A model generated the notes under the pieces. It had not been told where the DNA came from. It ran no database searches and saw nothing but the letters and a program-made list of their open reading frames with translations. This document shows positions 1 through 8,660 of a stretch of 52,544 nt of DNA, one piece after another (position 1 is the first letter of the stretch; each line of letters begins with the position of its first letter). The DNA is from an uncultured marine group I thaumarchaeote (GTDB lineage Archaea; Thermoproteota; Nitrososphaeria; Nitrososphaerales; Nitrosopumilaceae), in the NCBI GenBank assembly GCA_902512865.1, contig CABXKZ010000003.1, positions 1 to 52,544 of the forward strand, given 5' to 3'. Position numbers and translations under genes: made by a program.

Positions 1-169
1 CATCAACATCAATTCCTTGTTCAGACAACATATGATTGAGATCCATTGCCTCACCTTGTGGTAGTCCCTCTGCAATGTCTAAGAGCAAAATTTCATCGTC
101 TAATCGTCTTAATGCTGAAAATAGTGCTGCATCTCCTCCGACTTTACCTGCACCAATTATTGTAATCAT
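1..169 (-). CDS. mdh: Malate dehydrogenase (lactate/malate dehydrogenase family), N-terminal part only
   Basis: The visible 56 residues start [20 protein letters not shown], the NAD-binding Rossmann start (GxGxxG) of the lactate/malate dehydrogenase family. They continue through an acidic strand end ([17 protein letters not shown]) that is typical of malate dehydrogenases. The gene runs off the left edge, so the catalytic Arg/His part is not seen. The family interconverts malate and oxaloacetate with NAD(H) in the cytoplasm. The start fits a leaderless promoter: an AT-rich box around 191-200 lies about 26 bp upstream of the ATG. It is divergent from larC. Malate versus lactate specificity cannot be proven from this fragment. 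Confidence 0.85.
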   Translation of the reverse strand, partial: MITIIGAGKVGGDAALFSALRRLDDEILLLDIAEGLPQGEAMDLNHMLSEQGIDVD

Positions 170-257
170 GACTAAATTTCAAAATATTGAATAATTAAAT
201 CTATGTCGAATAGAATTTTGCAAACAGATTTTTATGTATTTTTATCATTTTAACGAC

Positions 258-1472
258 ATGGTACTTTTCATAGATTGTCAAGTTGCTGGTATTTCAGGTG
301 ATATGATACTATCGTCATTAGTAGATCTTGGTGCAGATAAATCCAAAATTATTGATGGAGTAAAAGAATCTGCGAATTTCTTACAAGGCTCAACAATCAA
401 AAAATTAGATTTCATCAAAGTACAAAAAAAAGGTAAATCTGCTACTCAATTAGTTCTAGATATTGATGAAGATACACATGAACGAAAAGGAAGTGAAATT
501 AAAAATTGTATTAAATTAACCTCTGAAAAACTTGGACTATCAAACTCTGCAAAAGAATTCGCAGAAAATTCCATTAACACCCTTATCAATGCAGAATCCA
601 ATGTTCATGGAGACTCTGATTCATCTGTACATTTTCATGAAGCATCAAGTATTGATACTGTAGTTGATATTGTTGGAACAGCAATTGCATTAGATGATCT
701 TAATCTTTTTCATGAAGAAATTTTCTGTTCACATGTTGCAATAGGTGGAGGAACTGTATCATTTTCTCATGGAACAACCTCTAATCCAGCTTATGCGATA
801 ACTGAAATTTTTAAAAATTCTAATATAATTGTCACAGGAGGTCCTGTAAGTGAAGAACTAACAACACCTACTGGGGCAAGTATCTTAGTAAATCTAGCCT
901 CTTCATGTAAAGAATTCTTTGTTGATATGAGTATAGACTCAGTTGGATATGGTTCTGGTACAAAGGAATTTGATAGTTTTGCTAACGTATTAAAAATAAT
1001 TCAGGGAAAATCAAATGAAACTCTTGATAAAGATACTGTAAAAGTACTTGAAACAAATCTTGATGATGTTTCTGGCGAAGTCATCGCAAATACAATAGAG
1101 AAATTAATGGAAAATGGAGCTAAAGATGTTACTGTAACACACGCAATCACAAAAAAAGGTAGACCATCTCAATTAGTGTCTGTAATATGTGACTCACAAA
1201 ATGCAAATTTATTACTAAAAATACTCATTAATGAAACAAGAACATTAGGTGTTAGAATTAGAACTTCAGAACGATATGTGGTACCAAGAAAAATTATTGA
1301 GTCTCAGGTTACGCTTGAAAATCAGAATTTTATTATACATTACAAAATTTCAGACTCAGAACATTTCAAATTAGAATATGAAGATGTTAAATCAATATCA
1401 AATGAATTAAACCTCTCTTTTAATAAAACAGAAGAATTACTAAAAGAAAAGATTAAGAAAAAAAATGACTGA
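258..1472 (+). CDS. larC: Nickel-pincer cofactor biosynthesis protein LarC
   Basis: This 404-residue protein of the LarC (DUF111) family inserts nickel into the pyridinium-dithiocarboxylate pincer cofactor used by lactate racemase-type enzymes. The N-terminus FIDCQVAGISGDM and the segment VHFHEASSIDTVVDIVG near residue 130 are family hallmarks. The ATG at 258 is preferred over an in-frame ATG 24 bp upstream because it begins at the conserved core and lies about 26 bp after a TTTATG box. Unlike Lactobacillus plantarum larC, which is made by frameshifting across two ORFs, this is one continuous frame. It overlaps larE by 8 bp. LarB and LarA are not in the window. Confidence 0.9.
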   Translation: MVLFIDCQVAGISGDMILSSLVDLGADKSKIIDGVKESANFLQGSTIKKLDFIKVQKKGKSATQLVLDIDEDTHERKGSEIKNCIKLTSEKLGLSNSAKEFAENSINTLINAESNVHGDSDSSVHFHEASSIDTVVDIVGTAIALDDLNLFHEEIFCSHVAIGGGTVSFSHGTTSNPAYAITEIFKNSNIIVTGGPVSEELTTPTGASILVNLASSCKEFFVDMSIDSVGYGSGTKEFDSFANVLKIIQGKSNETLDKDTVKVLETNLDDVSGEVIANTIEKLMENGAKDVTVTHAITKKGRPSQLVSVICDSQNANLLLKILINETRTLGVRIRTSERYVVPRKIIESQVTLENQNFIIHYKISDSEHFKLEYEDVKSISNELNLSFNKTEELLKEKIKKKND

Positions 1473-2268
1473 TTTAGAAAAATTGTTAAAATGGTTTGAT
1501 GATAAGGAAAAAGTGTTAATTTCTCTATCTGGTGGTGTTGATAGTGCTCTTGTTGCATATGCTGCAGAAAAGGTATTAGGCAAAAATGCAATTGCTGTCA
1601 CTGCTGATTACAAAACCTTATCTTCTGAAGAACTGGATTCGGCAAAAAACATAGCTCAGGAAATTGGAATTACACACAAAACAATCACTTACAATGAATT
1701 GGATAATGATGATTTTGTAAAAAATGATGAGAAGCGATGTTTCTATTGTCGTGATGAACTATCGAAAAAATTGCTTGAACTTGGTGAATTATTAGAAATA
1801 CAAACAATCGTTGATGGAACACAAAATGATGATCTTGGAGATTACCGACCTGGAATCGATGCATTACATCAAAATGGAATTCGTAGTCCTTTGTTAGAAA
1901 CTAAGTTCACAAAGGATCTTGTGAGAAAATGTGCGAAGTCTATAGGATTATCTATATTTGACAAACCATCTAACTCATGTCTTGCCTCTAGAATACCTTG
2001 GGGACAAAGAGTTACTGCAGAGAAACTTGCTAGAATTGAGATGGGAGAAAAGATTATCAAACAAAAAACTGGAATTCATCAAGTTCGTGTAAGGGACATT
2101 GATGGAACCGCAAGAATAGAAGTTGAAACTAATAAAATTGATTTGTTGAATGATGATATTATTAAAAATGAGATATTTTCAAAATTAAAAATGATCGGAT
2201 TCTCTAAAATTGAAATAGATCCTAATGGATATGTCTCAGGAAAATTAAATGTTATTTTTGAGAATTAG
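1465..2268 (+). CDS. larE: LarE, sulfur transferase for the nickel-pincer cofactor (three-cysteine type)
   Basis: This 267-residue PP-loop ATP pyrophosphatase has the ATP motif SGGVDS at residues 22-27. LarE converts the two carboxylates of the pincer precursor to thiocarboxylates. Cys172 in SNSCLASR corresponds to the sulfur-donor cysteine of LarE. There is also Cys92-x2-Cys95 (RCFYC). The three-cysteine set marks LarE proteins that hold a [4Fe-4S] cluster instead of sacrificing the cysteine. It is translated with larC (8-bp overlap) and ends convergently, overlapping the next minus-strand gene by 4 bp. Confidence 0.88.
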   Translation: MTDLEKLLKWFDDKEKVLISLSGGVDSALVAYAAEKVLGKNAIAVTADYKTLSSEELDSAKNIAQEIGITHKTITYNELDNDDFVKNDEKRCFYCRDELSKKLLELGELLEIQTIVDGTQNDDLGDYRPGIDALHQNGIRSPLLETKFTKDLVRKCAKSIGLSIFDKPSNSCLASRIPWGQRVTAEKLARIEMGEKIIKQKTGIHQVRVRDIDGTARIEVETNKIDLLNDDIIKNEIFSKLKMIGFSKIEIDPNGYVSGKLNVIFEN

Positions 2269-2383
2269 ATTCTTGGCATAATGCTTAATCTTGATTTTGC
2301 AGATACTGCAATTATTGAAACAATTGCTACTGCAAGAACAATCATGGCAATGGTGCCAAATTCTGGAACAACATGTGTGCCTA
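2261..2383. repeat. 123-bp perfect direct repeat, copy 1 (PEFG-CTERM tail)
   Basis: Bases 2261-2383 match 3166-3288 exactly, with an offset of 905 bp. The repeat covers the 3' end of a PEFG-CTERM gene, its stop codon and 4 bases beyond, so here it also includes the last 8 bases of larE on the other strand. Identity at synonymous sites, and an abrupt end on each side, point to recent duplication or gene conversion. Confidence 0.95.
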
Positions 2384-3104
2384 TGATCCTTATTTTCTCA
2401 TCTCCATCTTTGACAGGTATACTTATGGCACGATGACTATCATCACTTTTTATCTTTATGTAGTCCGTTTGAGTTGGAATATCTGAATCTTTTTCATATA
2501 TTGAAACTATGAACTCTATATCCTGTCCTGCATTTGATAACGAATCTATGCTTTCTCTTGACAAGTTTATATCTAAAATTCCATCTGATTCTGTTAGAAT
2601 ATCAATCTCTAATGAAAGATTCTTCTGATTTAATTCCATACTCGTCACAATTCCTCCTTTCATTGTATATGGCACATCAAATGTACCTGCACCTGGAATT
2701 TTAACTTCAAAGGTTGATAGATATTCTCCAGAAGTATCTTTAAAAAAACTAATAATTAATTCCGTTGATGTATCCCCTCCGTAATTAGCTCTGATTATCA
2801 CATTTCCTTCATTGTGCCATTGCGGTCCTGCTGCAGTAAACGTATCTGTGAATTCTCCATCTTGTGAAACTCTAACTTGTGATACTTGAATTAAATTTTT
2901 CTCAAAAAATATTTGTAATGATATAGGCATTCCAGGGATGACTTTTTCTACTGAACCAGTAATTGTGATAACATCTCCCTCTTGATATGCAGTATTATCT
3001 GCTATTAACACAATTTTTTGATTTGAAAGCATTTCCTCTTGTGCAAATGCTACTGGCATCATTATTGTTAATGACAATAAAATAAAAAAAACATTCTTGA
3101 GCAT
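2265..3104 (-). CDS. Secreted PEFG-CTERM surface protein 1
   Basis: This 279-residue exported protein has an N-terminal signal peptide ending near AFA/QEE (about residue 21) and a beta-rich ectodomain with the pattern YQEGDVITITGSV, shared with its two neighbours. The C-terminus is the PEFG-CTERM tail: VVPEFGTIAM, a hydrophobic segment, and basic residues (KSR). In Thaumarchaeota this tail is proposed to be cut and anchored by a thaumarchaeosortase. The ligand or role is unknown. Its last 119 bases are identical to the neighbouring gene's 3' end. Confidence 0.8.
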   Translation of the reverse strand: MLKNVFFILLSLTIMMPVAFAQEEMLSNQKIVLIADNTAYQEGDVITITGSVEKVIPGMPISLQIFFEKNLIQVSQVRVSQDGEFTDTFTAAGPQWHNEGNVIIRANYGGDTSTELIISFFKDTSGEYLSTFEVKIPGAGTFDVPYTMKGGIVTSMELNQKNLSLEIDILTESDGILDINLSRESIDSLSNAGQDIEFIVSIYEKDSDIPTQTDYIKIKSDDSHRAISIPVKDGDEKIRIIGTHVVPEFGTIAMIVLAVAIVSIIAVSAKSRLSIMPRI

Positions 3105-3165
3105 TAATCACGTAATGTACTATTGTATATTTCTCTTACTAAAATAAAAAAGAAAAAAAGTAGTT

Positions 3166-3288
3166 AGAATTAGATTCTTGGCATAATGCTTAATCTTGAT
3201 TTTGCAGATACTGCAATTATTGAAACAATTGCTACTGCAAGAACAATCATGGCAATGGTGCCAAATTCTGGAACAACATGTGTGCCTA
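3166..3288. repeat. 123-bp perfect direct repeat, copy 2 (PEFG-CTERM tail)
   Basis: This is the second copy of the repeat at 2261-2383. It encodes the same last 39 residues (from GTHVVPEFGTIAM to the end) in the second PEFG-CTERM gene. Upstream of it, the two genes differ strongly in protein sequence. Confidence 0.95.
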
Positions 3289-3979
3289 CAATCTCAATCT
3301 CAGTAGTATCTGCATCAAATGGAATTGTTACACTATTTCCATTTTGTTCTGCATCATCACTTTCTTCACCGTTTACTAGAACGAAGAATGAACCATCGTT
3401 AAATGGTGTGATAATATCATCTGGAAGTGTTATAGTCAATTCACTGCCATCTTCGGCATCATGAATTGTGACTAGTAAGGAATCATCGTTTGTTGATGTG
3501 ATGCTGTGTACCATTCCTCCACTAATGTTATAGTTGAGTTCGTTGGTCAAGTCAGCTGCTTCATAGTCATGATGTTCTTCATGAGCTGAAGTACTTGTTC
3601 CTGAAACTAATCCACCTTCCAAGGTGACATAAACTACATCGTTGATACCTGAATCACCGTATGTTGCTTTAATTTTGTATTCGCCGTCATATTTCATCAA
3701 AGGACTTGCAGTGTTAATACTGACTGAGAAACTTCCATCAGAAGAAGGAGTAATCTGTTCTATTGTTACTACTCCTGTGGATCCTGTTACAATAACTGTA
3801 ACCGGTGTTCCAGTTCTAAGGTCTCCAATTTGACCATCTACTACAATTGTAGAGTCATGATCAAATGTGTCACCATTGACCTCTATATCTAGAGGTACGT
3901 CTGCAAAAGCCTGTGAAGCGGCTCCCATACTTCCTACTGCCATAACGGCCATCAAAAGTACGATAGATTGAACGTTCAT
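3170..3979 (-). CDS. Secreted PEFG-CTERM surface protein 2
   Basis: This 269-residue exported protein has a signal peptide ending near QAFA/DVP (about residue 27), an acidic beta-rich ectodomain, a His-containing patch (SAHEEHHDYEAADL, about residues 132-145) and the PEFG-CTERM tail. The ectodomain shares the layout of its neighbours: an Ig-like N-terminal half, then a second half ending in IEIVGTHVVPEFG. The His/acidic patch might bind metal, but that is inference. It lies 65 bp upstream of protein 1 on the same strand. Confidence 0.8.
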   Translation of the reverse strand: MNVQSIVLLMAVMAVGSMGAASQAFADVPLDIEVNGDTFDHDSTIVVDGQIGDLRTGTPVTVIVTGSTGVVTIEQITPSSDGSFSVSINTASPLMKYDGEYKIKATYGDSGINDVVYVTLEGGLVSGTSTSAHEEHHDYEAADLTNELNYNISGGMVHSITSTNDDSLLVTIHDAEDGSELTITLPDDIITPFNDGSFFVLVNGEESDDAEQNGNSVTIPFDADTTEIEIVGTHVVPEFGTIAMIVLAVAIVSIIAVSAKSRLSIMPRI

Positions 3980-4035
3980 CTTAAAATCATTTTTTATAAT
4001 GATTATTTATGTATATTTCTAATTTTATCTCTGAA

Positions 4036-4881
4036 CTACATTTTTGGATAAAAAATCTGCTTATTCTTTGCTGAAATCATGACAATTACAGCGATAGATG
4101 TTACCAAAACTAATACTGCAATGGTACCAAATTCTGGAATCACAAATGTGCCTATGATCTCAATTTCTTCAGATCCATAATAAAATGGAATTACAAAACT
4201 CCAATTTTCCGAGTCAGAAACTGCTCCATGATTTGTCTCAATTCCATCCACCAAAACAAAGAATCCTTCTTCATCAGTATCTATGACATCTTTTGGTAAT
4301 GTGATTCTTAATTCCCCATCACCATACGTTTCAATCTCCAGAATCAATGATTTCATTTCTGTATCTGGGGTGATTCGAATTATTTTAGCACCTGTTAATT
4401 CATAACCTAATTCATAATCTTCTAACATTGCTGACTGCGAATAGTCCTCATCTTCGGTTACCGAAAACTCTGGTACAACATCTTTAACTCCTGCAGAAAT
4501 CATTACTCCAAATTCAAATTCTGTTGTTGCTGCCTCACTTGCATAATAATTTGCAATAATTGTATAAGTCCCATCTTTTTCCCACAGTCCTCCTATTGAC
4601 GTAGCAATTTCTCCATTAAACGTCCCATCATCATTTACATCCAATTCATCAATTGTAATTAGATTACTCATTGGATTAAAAATTCGCACAGTAACTTTGA
4701 AATCACTAACTTTACTCTCAGCTAAACCTGTTATCTGAATAGGTTCTCCTGCTGAATAAGACTCCTTTTCAGTTGTTATAGTTAATGATTGATTTTCTTG
4801 AGCGAATGACTCACCTGCAAAAAATGGCATTAAAATCAGACTAGATATGATAAGGACGGAAATCTCTTTTGATTTCAACAA
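4036..4881 (-). CDS. Secreted PEFG-CTERM surface protein 3
   Basis: This 281-residue paralogue of the two genes downstream has a signal peptide ending near SFA/QEN (about residue 27), the repeated pattern YSAGEPIQITG in the first domain, and a second half ending IEIIGTFVIPEFGTIAV. Its tail is diverged (SAKNKQIFYPKM) and is not part of the identical repeat. It is likely an archaeosortase-anchored cell-surface protein of unknown binding function. The three genes are co-directional and probably arose by tandem duplication. Confidence 0.78.
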   Translation of the reverse strand: MLKSKEISVLIISSLILMPFFAGESFAQENQSLTITTEKESYSAGEPIQITGLAESKVSDFKVTVRIFNPMSNLITIDELDVNDDGTFNGEIATSIGGLWEKDGTYTIIANYYASEAATTEFEFGVMISAGVKDVVPEFSVTEDEDYSQSAMLEDYELGYELTGAKIIRITPDTEMKSLILEIETYGDGELRITLPKDVIDTDEEGFFVLVDGIETNHGAVSDSENWSFVIPFYYGSEEIEIIGTFVIPEFGTIAVLVLVTSIAVIVMISAKNKQIFYPKM

Positions 4882-4971
4882 TTCTCAGGTACTTGAATCA
4901 TATTTAACCAGTTTGTGTAAAAAAAACCAATTAGAAAAGAAAAATTTTGGAATTTTTTGAAAAAATTCTAA

Positions 4972-5061
4972 TTAAATATATATTGCGCTCATAAAGACTT
5001 TGTTCAGTTTGTATCAATACTTCTTTTCTATAACTAATGTTATGCATGGGGGATTAAATTA
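4972..5061 (+). promoter_or_regulatory. rpoHBA promoter and leader with a six-codon leader ORF
   Basis: A TATA-like run (4972-4984) would place transcription start near 5004, leaving a leader of about 57 nt. That is unusual here, where most genes are leaderless. A GGGGGATT stretch (5048-5055) resembles a Shine-Dalgarno site. An ATG at 5042 opens a six-codon frame (MHGGLN) whose TAA (5060-5062) overlaps the rpoH ATG in the same TAATG arrangement seen between rpoH/rpoB and rpoB/rpoA. Other weak TATA-like boxes nearby mean the start point is uncertain. Confidence 0.4.
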
Positions 5062-5313
5062 ATGGCAACCAAGAAAAATCCAATTTTAGTACCCGATCAC
5101 GTTTATGTCCCAAAACATGAAATCATGACAAAAAAAGAAGCTCAAAAAGTTTTAGATGAATTCAACTGTACCCCAACAGAATTACCATTAATCTTTGTAA
5201 CCGATCCTGCAATTCTTGGACTTGGAGTTAAACCTGGCGACATGATAAAAATCACAAGAAAAAGTGGAACCGCTGGAGAAAGTATCTATTATCGATATGT
5301 GGTGGAAATCTAA
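5062..5313 (+). CDS. rpoH: DNA-directed RNA polymerase subunit H (Rpb5-like)
   Basis: This 83-residue protein matches archaeal RpoH, the C-terminal domain of eukaryotic Rpb5. The core VPDHVYVPKHEIMTKKEAQKVL is followed by LPLIFVTDPAILGLGVKPGDMIKI and the YYRYVV ending. It is an assembly subunit on the jaw of RNA polymerase. It is the first gene of rpoH-rpoB-rpoA. Its stop overlaps the rpoB start by one base (TAATG), implying translational coupling. Confidence 0.96.
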   Translation: MATKKNPILVPDHVYVPKHEIMTKKEAQKVLDEFNCTPTELPLIFVTDPAILGLGVKPGDMIKITRKSGTAGESIYYRYVVEI

Positions 5314-8300
5314 TGGCAGAAAATTATACTCAGCGCTGGCCTGTCATTCAAGACATACTTCGAAGAGAAGGAATAGCACGACAACATCTTACATCATTTG
5401 ATGAATTTTTAGATAATGGATTACAAAGTATTATTCAAGAAGTAGGACAAATTGAAATTGAAAATGCAGAATATCCTTACAAAATTCAACTAGGTAAAAT
5501 TAAACTACAACAACCACGAATGATGGAATTAGATGGATCCATCACACATGTAACTCCTGCTGAAGCAAGACTACGAAATATTTCCTATGTTGCACCAATT
5601 ATGATGGAAGCAAGTGTAGTGGAAGATGGTAAAACACTTGAAACACGTTTTGTTCATATTGGTGACATGCCTGTTATGGTAAAATCACACGCATGTATTC
5701 TAAACACATTCACTGATCAAAAATTAATTGATCATCAAGAAGACCCACGTGACCCTGGTGGATACTTTATCATTAACGGTTCTGAAAGAGTTGTAGTTGG
5801 ATTAGAAGATCTATCTTATAATAAAATTATTGTAGATGCTGAAAAAGTTGGAGGAAAAATTGTTCACAAGGCTAAAGTATATTCTTCTATCATTGGTTAT
5901 CGTGCAAAATTAGAACTTATAATGAAAGATGATGGAATGATTGTTGCAAAAATTCCTGGTTCACCTGTAGATATTCCAGTTGTAACTTTAATGCGTGCAC
6001 TTGGTTTAGAATCTGATAAAGATATTGCAGGTGCAGTATCTCTTGTTGATGAAATACAAGATCATTTGGAAGGTTCATTTGAAAAAGCAGGTGATGTTCC
6101 AACATCAAAAGATGCAATTGTCTATATCAGTAAAAGAATTGCACCAGGAATGTTAGAAGAGTTTCAAATCAAACGTGCTGAAACACTTCTTGATTGGGGT
6201 CTCTTGCCACATTTGGGCAAACATCCTGAAAACAGAAAAGAGAAGGCTCATTTTATGGGTGAAGCCGCTTGTAAATTATTAGAGCTTAAACTGGGATGGA
6301 TTGATCCAGATGATAAAGATCATTATGGTAACAAAGTAATCAAATTTGCAGGTCAAATGCTTGCTGACTTGTTTAGAACTGCATTTCGTAATTTAGTTAG
6401 AGACATGAAATATCAATTAGAGCGTTCTGGTCAGAAACGTGGAATTAATGCAGTTGCTGCAGCAATTAGACCTGGAATTGTTTCTGATAAACTAAACAAT
6501 GCAATTGCAACTGGAAATTGGGGTCGTGGTCGTGTTGGTGTTACTCAATTACTCGACAGAACTAACTATCTTTCAACTATTAGTCACTTGAGAAGAGTAC
6601 AGTCTCCTCTTAGCAGGACTCAACCAAACTTTGAAGCCAGAGATTTACATTCAACACACTTTGGTAGGATTTGTCCAAGTGAGACTCCAGAAGGTTCAAA
6701 CTGTGGACTGGTAAAGAACTTAGCATTATCTGCAATTATATCACAAAATGTTCCATCTGAAGAGATTATCGAAAAACTATTTGATATTGGAGTATCTGAT
6801 TTAGTCTCAACTTCAAATGAAGTCAAAAAGGATGGTACCAGAATATTTGTTGATGGAAAATTAATTGGATTTCACAAAGATGGACAAAATTTAGTCGAGC
6901 AAATGCGTGACTTGAGAAGAAGTTCAAAGATTCATCCACATGTTGGAATATCAATCCACAAGCCTGAAGAACAAGGCGCAACTCATAGACTATACGTTAA
7001 CTGTAATGCTGGTCGTGTACTCAGACCACTTGTGATTATAAAAGACGGGAAAAACTTACTCTCGCAAGATATTCTTGAAAAAATCTCCAAGAAACTGATC
7101 TCTTGGAATGATCTAGTAAGAATGGGGGTTATTGAATTACTAGACGCGAATGAAGAAGAAAATTGCTATGTAACATTTGATGATAAAAATACAAAAAAAT
7201 TCACCCACATGGAAATTTTCCCATCTGCAATTTTGGGTGCCGGTGCATCAATCATTCCTTATCCTGAACACAATCAATCTCCAAGAAATACTTACGAATC
7301 TGCAATGGCTAAACAAAGTCTTGGATTTTCAACTCCAATGATGAATACCAGTACATATGTTCGTCAGCACTTCATGTTATACCCACAAGGCCCAATTGTA
7401 TCGACACGTGCAATGAATTTACTTGGAATGGAGGAAAGACCAGCTGGTGTAAATTGTACAGTGGCAGTATTGCCATTTGATGGTTATAATATTGAAGATG
7501 CAATTGTGTTGAACCGCTCATCTGTTGATAGAGGACTATTCAGAACTTTCTTCTATAGAATTTATGATACTGAAGCAAAACAATATCCTGGTGGAATGCG
7601 AGATAACTTTGAAATTCCAAATGCAGATGATAATGTTCGTGGTTACAAAGGTGAAAAAGCCTACAGAATGTTAGAAGATGATGGTATTGTAGCAACAGAA
7701 TCTGGTGTCATAGGTGGTGATATCTTGATTGGAAAAACTAGCCCTCCAAGATTTATGGAAGAGTATAAAGAATTTGAAACTAGTGGTCCATACAGACGTG
7801 ATACATCAATTGGTGTAAGACCTTCTGAACATGGTGTTGTTGATACTGTTGTTATGACACAATCTAATGAAGGTGGAAAAATGTACAAGATTCGTGTACG
7901 TGATATGAGAATTCCAGAAATTGGCGATAAGTTTGCATCACGACATGGTCAAAAAGGTGTACTTGGAATTTTAGCAAAACAAGAAGACTTACCATACACT
8001 GAACAAGGAATTCAACCTGATGTCTTGATTAACCCCCATGCGTTCCCATCTAGAATGACTGTAGGAATGATGATGGAATCTGTATGTGGCAAAGCTGCTG
8101 CACTTAGAGGAAAACAGTTTGATGGTTCAGCATTTGTTGGAGAGAAAATGGATGTTGTAAAAGATATTCTTGATAAAGAAGGTTTCAAGTATTCCGGTAA
8201 AGAAAAAATGTATGACGGTAGAACTGGTAAATCATTTGAAGTTGAGACATTTATCGGCGTGGTATATTATCAAAAATTACATCACATGGTCTCAGATAAG

Positions 8301-8660
8301 ATTCATGCAAGAGCAAGAGGTCAAGTACAAATGCTTACAAAACAACCAACTGAGGGTCGTGCACGAGGTGGTGGTCTGAGATTTGGTGAGATGGAACGTG
8401 ACTGTCTAATTGCATATGGTGCATCAATGCTTCTGAAAGATAGACTACTTGATGAATCTGATAAGACAGATATCTTACTATGTGAAAAATGTGGATTAAC
8501 TGGTTATCATGATGCAAGGAAAAGAAAATATGTTTGCGCTCAATGTGGCGAAAATGCACCAATTTCTTCAGTATCTGTTGCTTATGCTTTCAAATTACTC
8601 TTACAAGAAATCCTTAGTCTAAATATTGCACCAAGATTAAAACTAAAGGAGCGAGTATAA
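5313..8660 (+). CDS. rpoB: DNA-directed RNA polymerase subunit B, unsplit
   Basis: This 1115-residue second-largest polymerase subunit is in one piece, unlike the split B''/B' of many methanogens. Conserved blocks seen include RDPGGYFIINGSERVVV, the fork region around SETPEGSNCGLVKN, FASRHGQKGVLGI, and a C-terminal zinc site CEKCG...CAQC. It forms one side of the active-site cleft with RpoA. It starts at the ATG overlapping the rpoH stop and ends overlapping the rpoA ATG by one base. Confidence 0.98.
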   Translation: MAENYTQRWPVIQDILRREGIARQHLTSFDEFLDNGLQSIIQEVGQIEIENAEYPYKIQLGKIKLQQPRMMELDGSITHVTPAEARLRNISYVAPIMMEASVVEDGKTLETRFVHIGDMPVMVKSHACILNTFTDQKLIDHQEDPRDPGGYFIINGSERVVVGLEDLSYNKIIVDAEKVGGKIVHKAKVYSSIIGYRAKLELIMKDDGMIVAKIPGSPVDIPVVTLMRALGLESDKDIAGAVSLVDEIQDHLEGSFEKAGDVPTSKDAIVYISKRIAPGMLEEFQIKRAETLLDWGLLPHLGKHPENRKEKAHFMGEAACKLLELKLGWIDPDDKDHYGNKVIKFAGQMLADLFRTAFRNLVRDMKYQLERSGQKRGINAVAAAIRPGIVSDKLNNAIATGNWGRGRVGVTQLLDRTNYLSTISHLRRVQSPLSRTQPNFEARDLHSTHFGRICPSETPEGSNCGLVKNLALSAIISQNVPSEEIIEKLFDIGVSDLVSTSNEVKKDGTRIFVDGKLIGFHKDGQNLVEQMRDLRRSSKIHPHVGISIHKPEEQGATHRLYVNCNAGRVLRPLVIIKDGKNLLSQDILEKISKKLISWNDLVRMGVIELLDANEEENCYVTFDDKNTKKFTHMEIFPSAILGAGASIIPYPEHNQSPRNTYESAMAKQSLGFSTPMMNTSTYVRQHFMLYPQGPIVSTRAMNLLGMEERPAGVNCTVAVLPFDGYNIEDAIVLNRSSVDRGLFRTFFYRIYDTEAKQYPGGMRDNFEIPNADDNVRGYKGEKAYRMLEDDGIVATESGVIGGDILIGKTSPPRFMEEYKEFETSGPYRRDTSIGVRPSEHGVVDTVVMTQSNEGGKMYKIRVRDMRIPEIGDKFASRHGQKGVLGILAKQEDLPYTEQGIQPDVLINPHAFPSRMTVGMMMESVCGKAAALRGKQFDGSAFVGEKMDVVKDILDKEGFKYSGKEKMYDGRTGKSFEVETFIGVVYYQKLHHMVSDKIHARARGQVQMLTKQPTEGRARGGGLRFGEMERDCLIAYGASMLLKDRLLDESDKTDILLCEKCGLTGYHDARKRKYVCAQCGENAPISSVSVAYAFKLLLQEILSLNIAPRLKLKERV

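Noticed and set aside
234..257. Upstream ATG of larC as the true start
   Set aside because: It would add eight residues not part of the family and lies on top of the TATA-like box.
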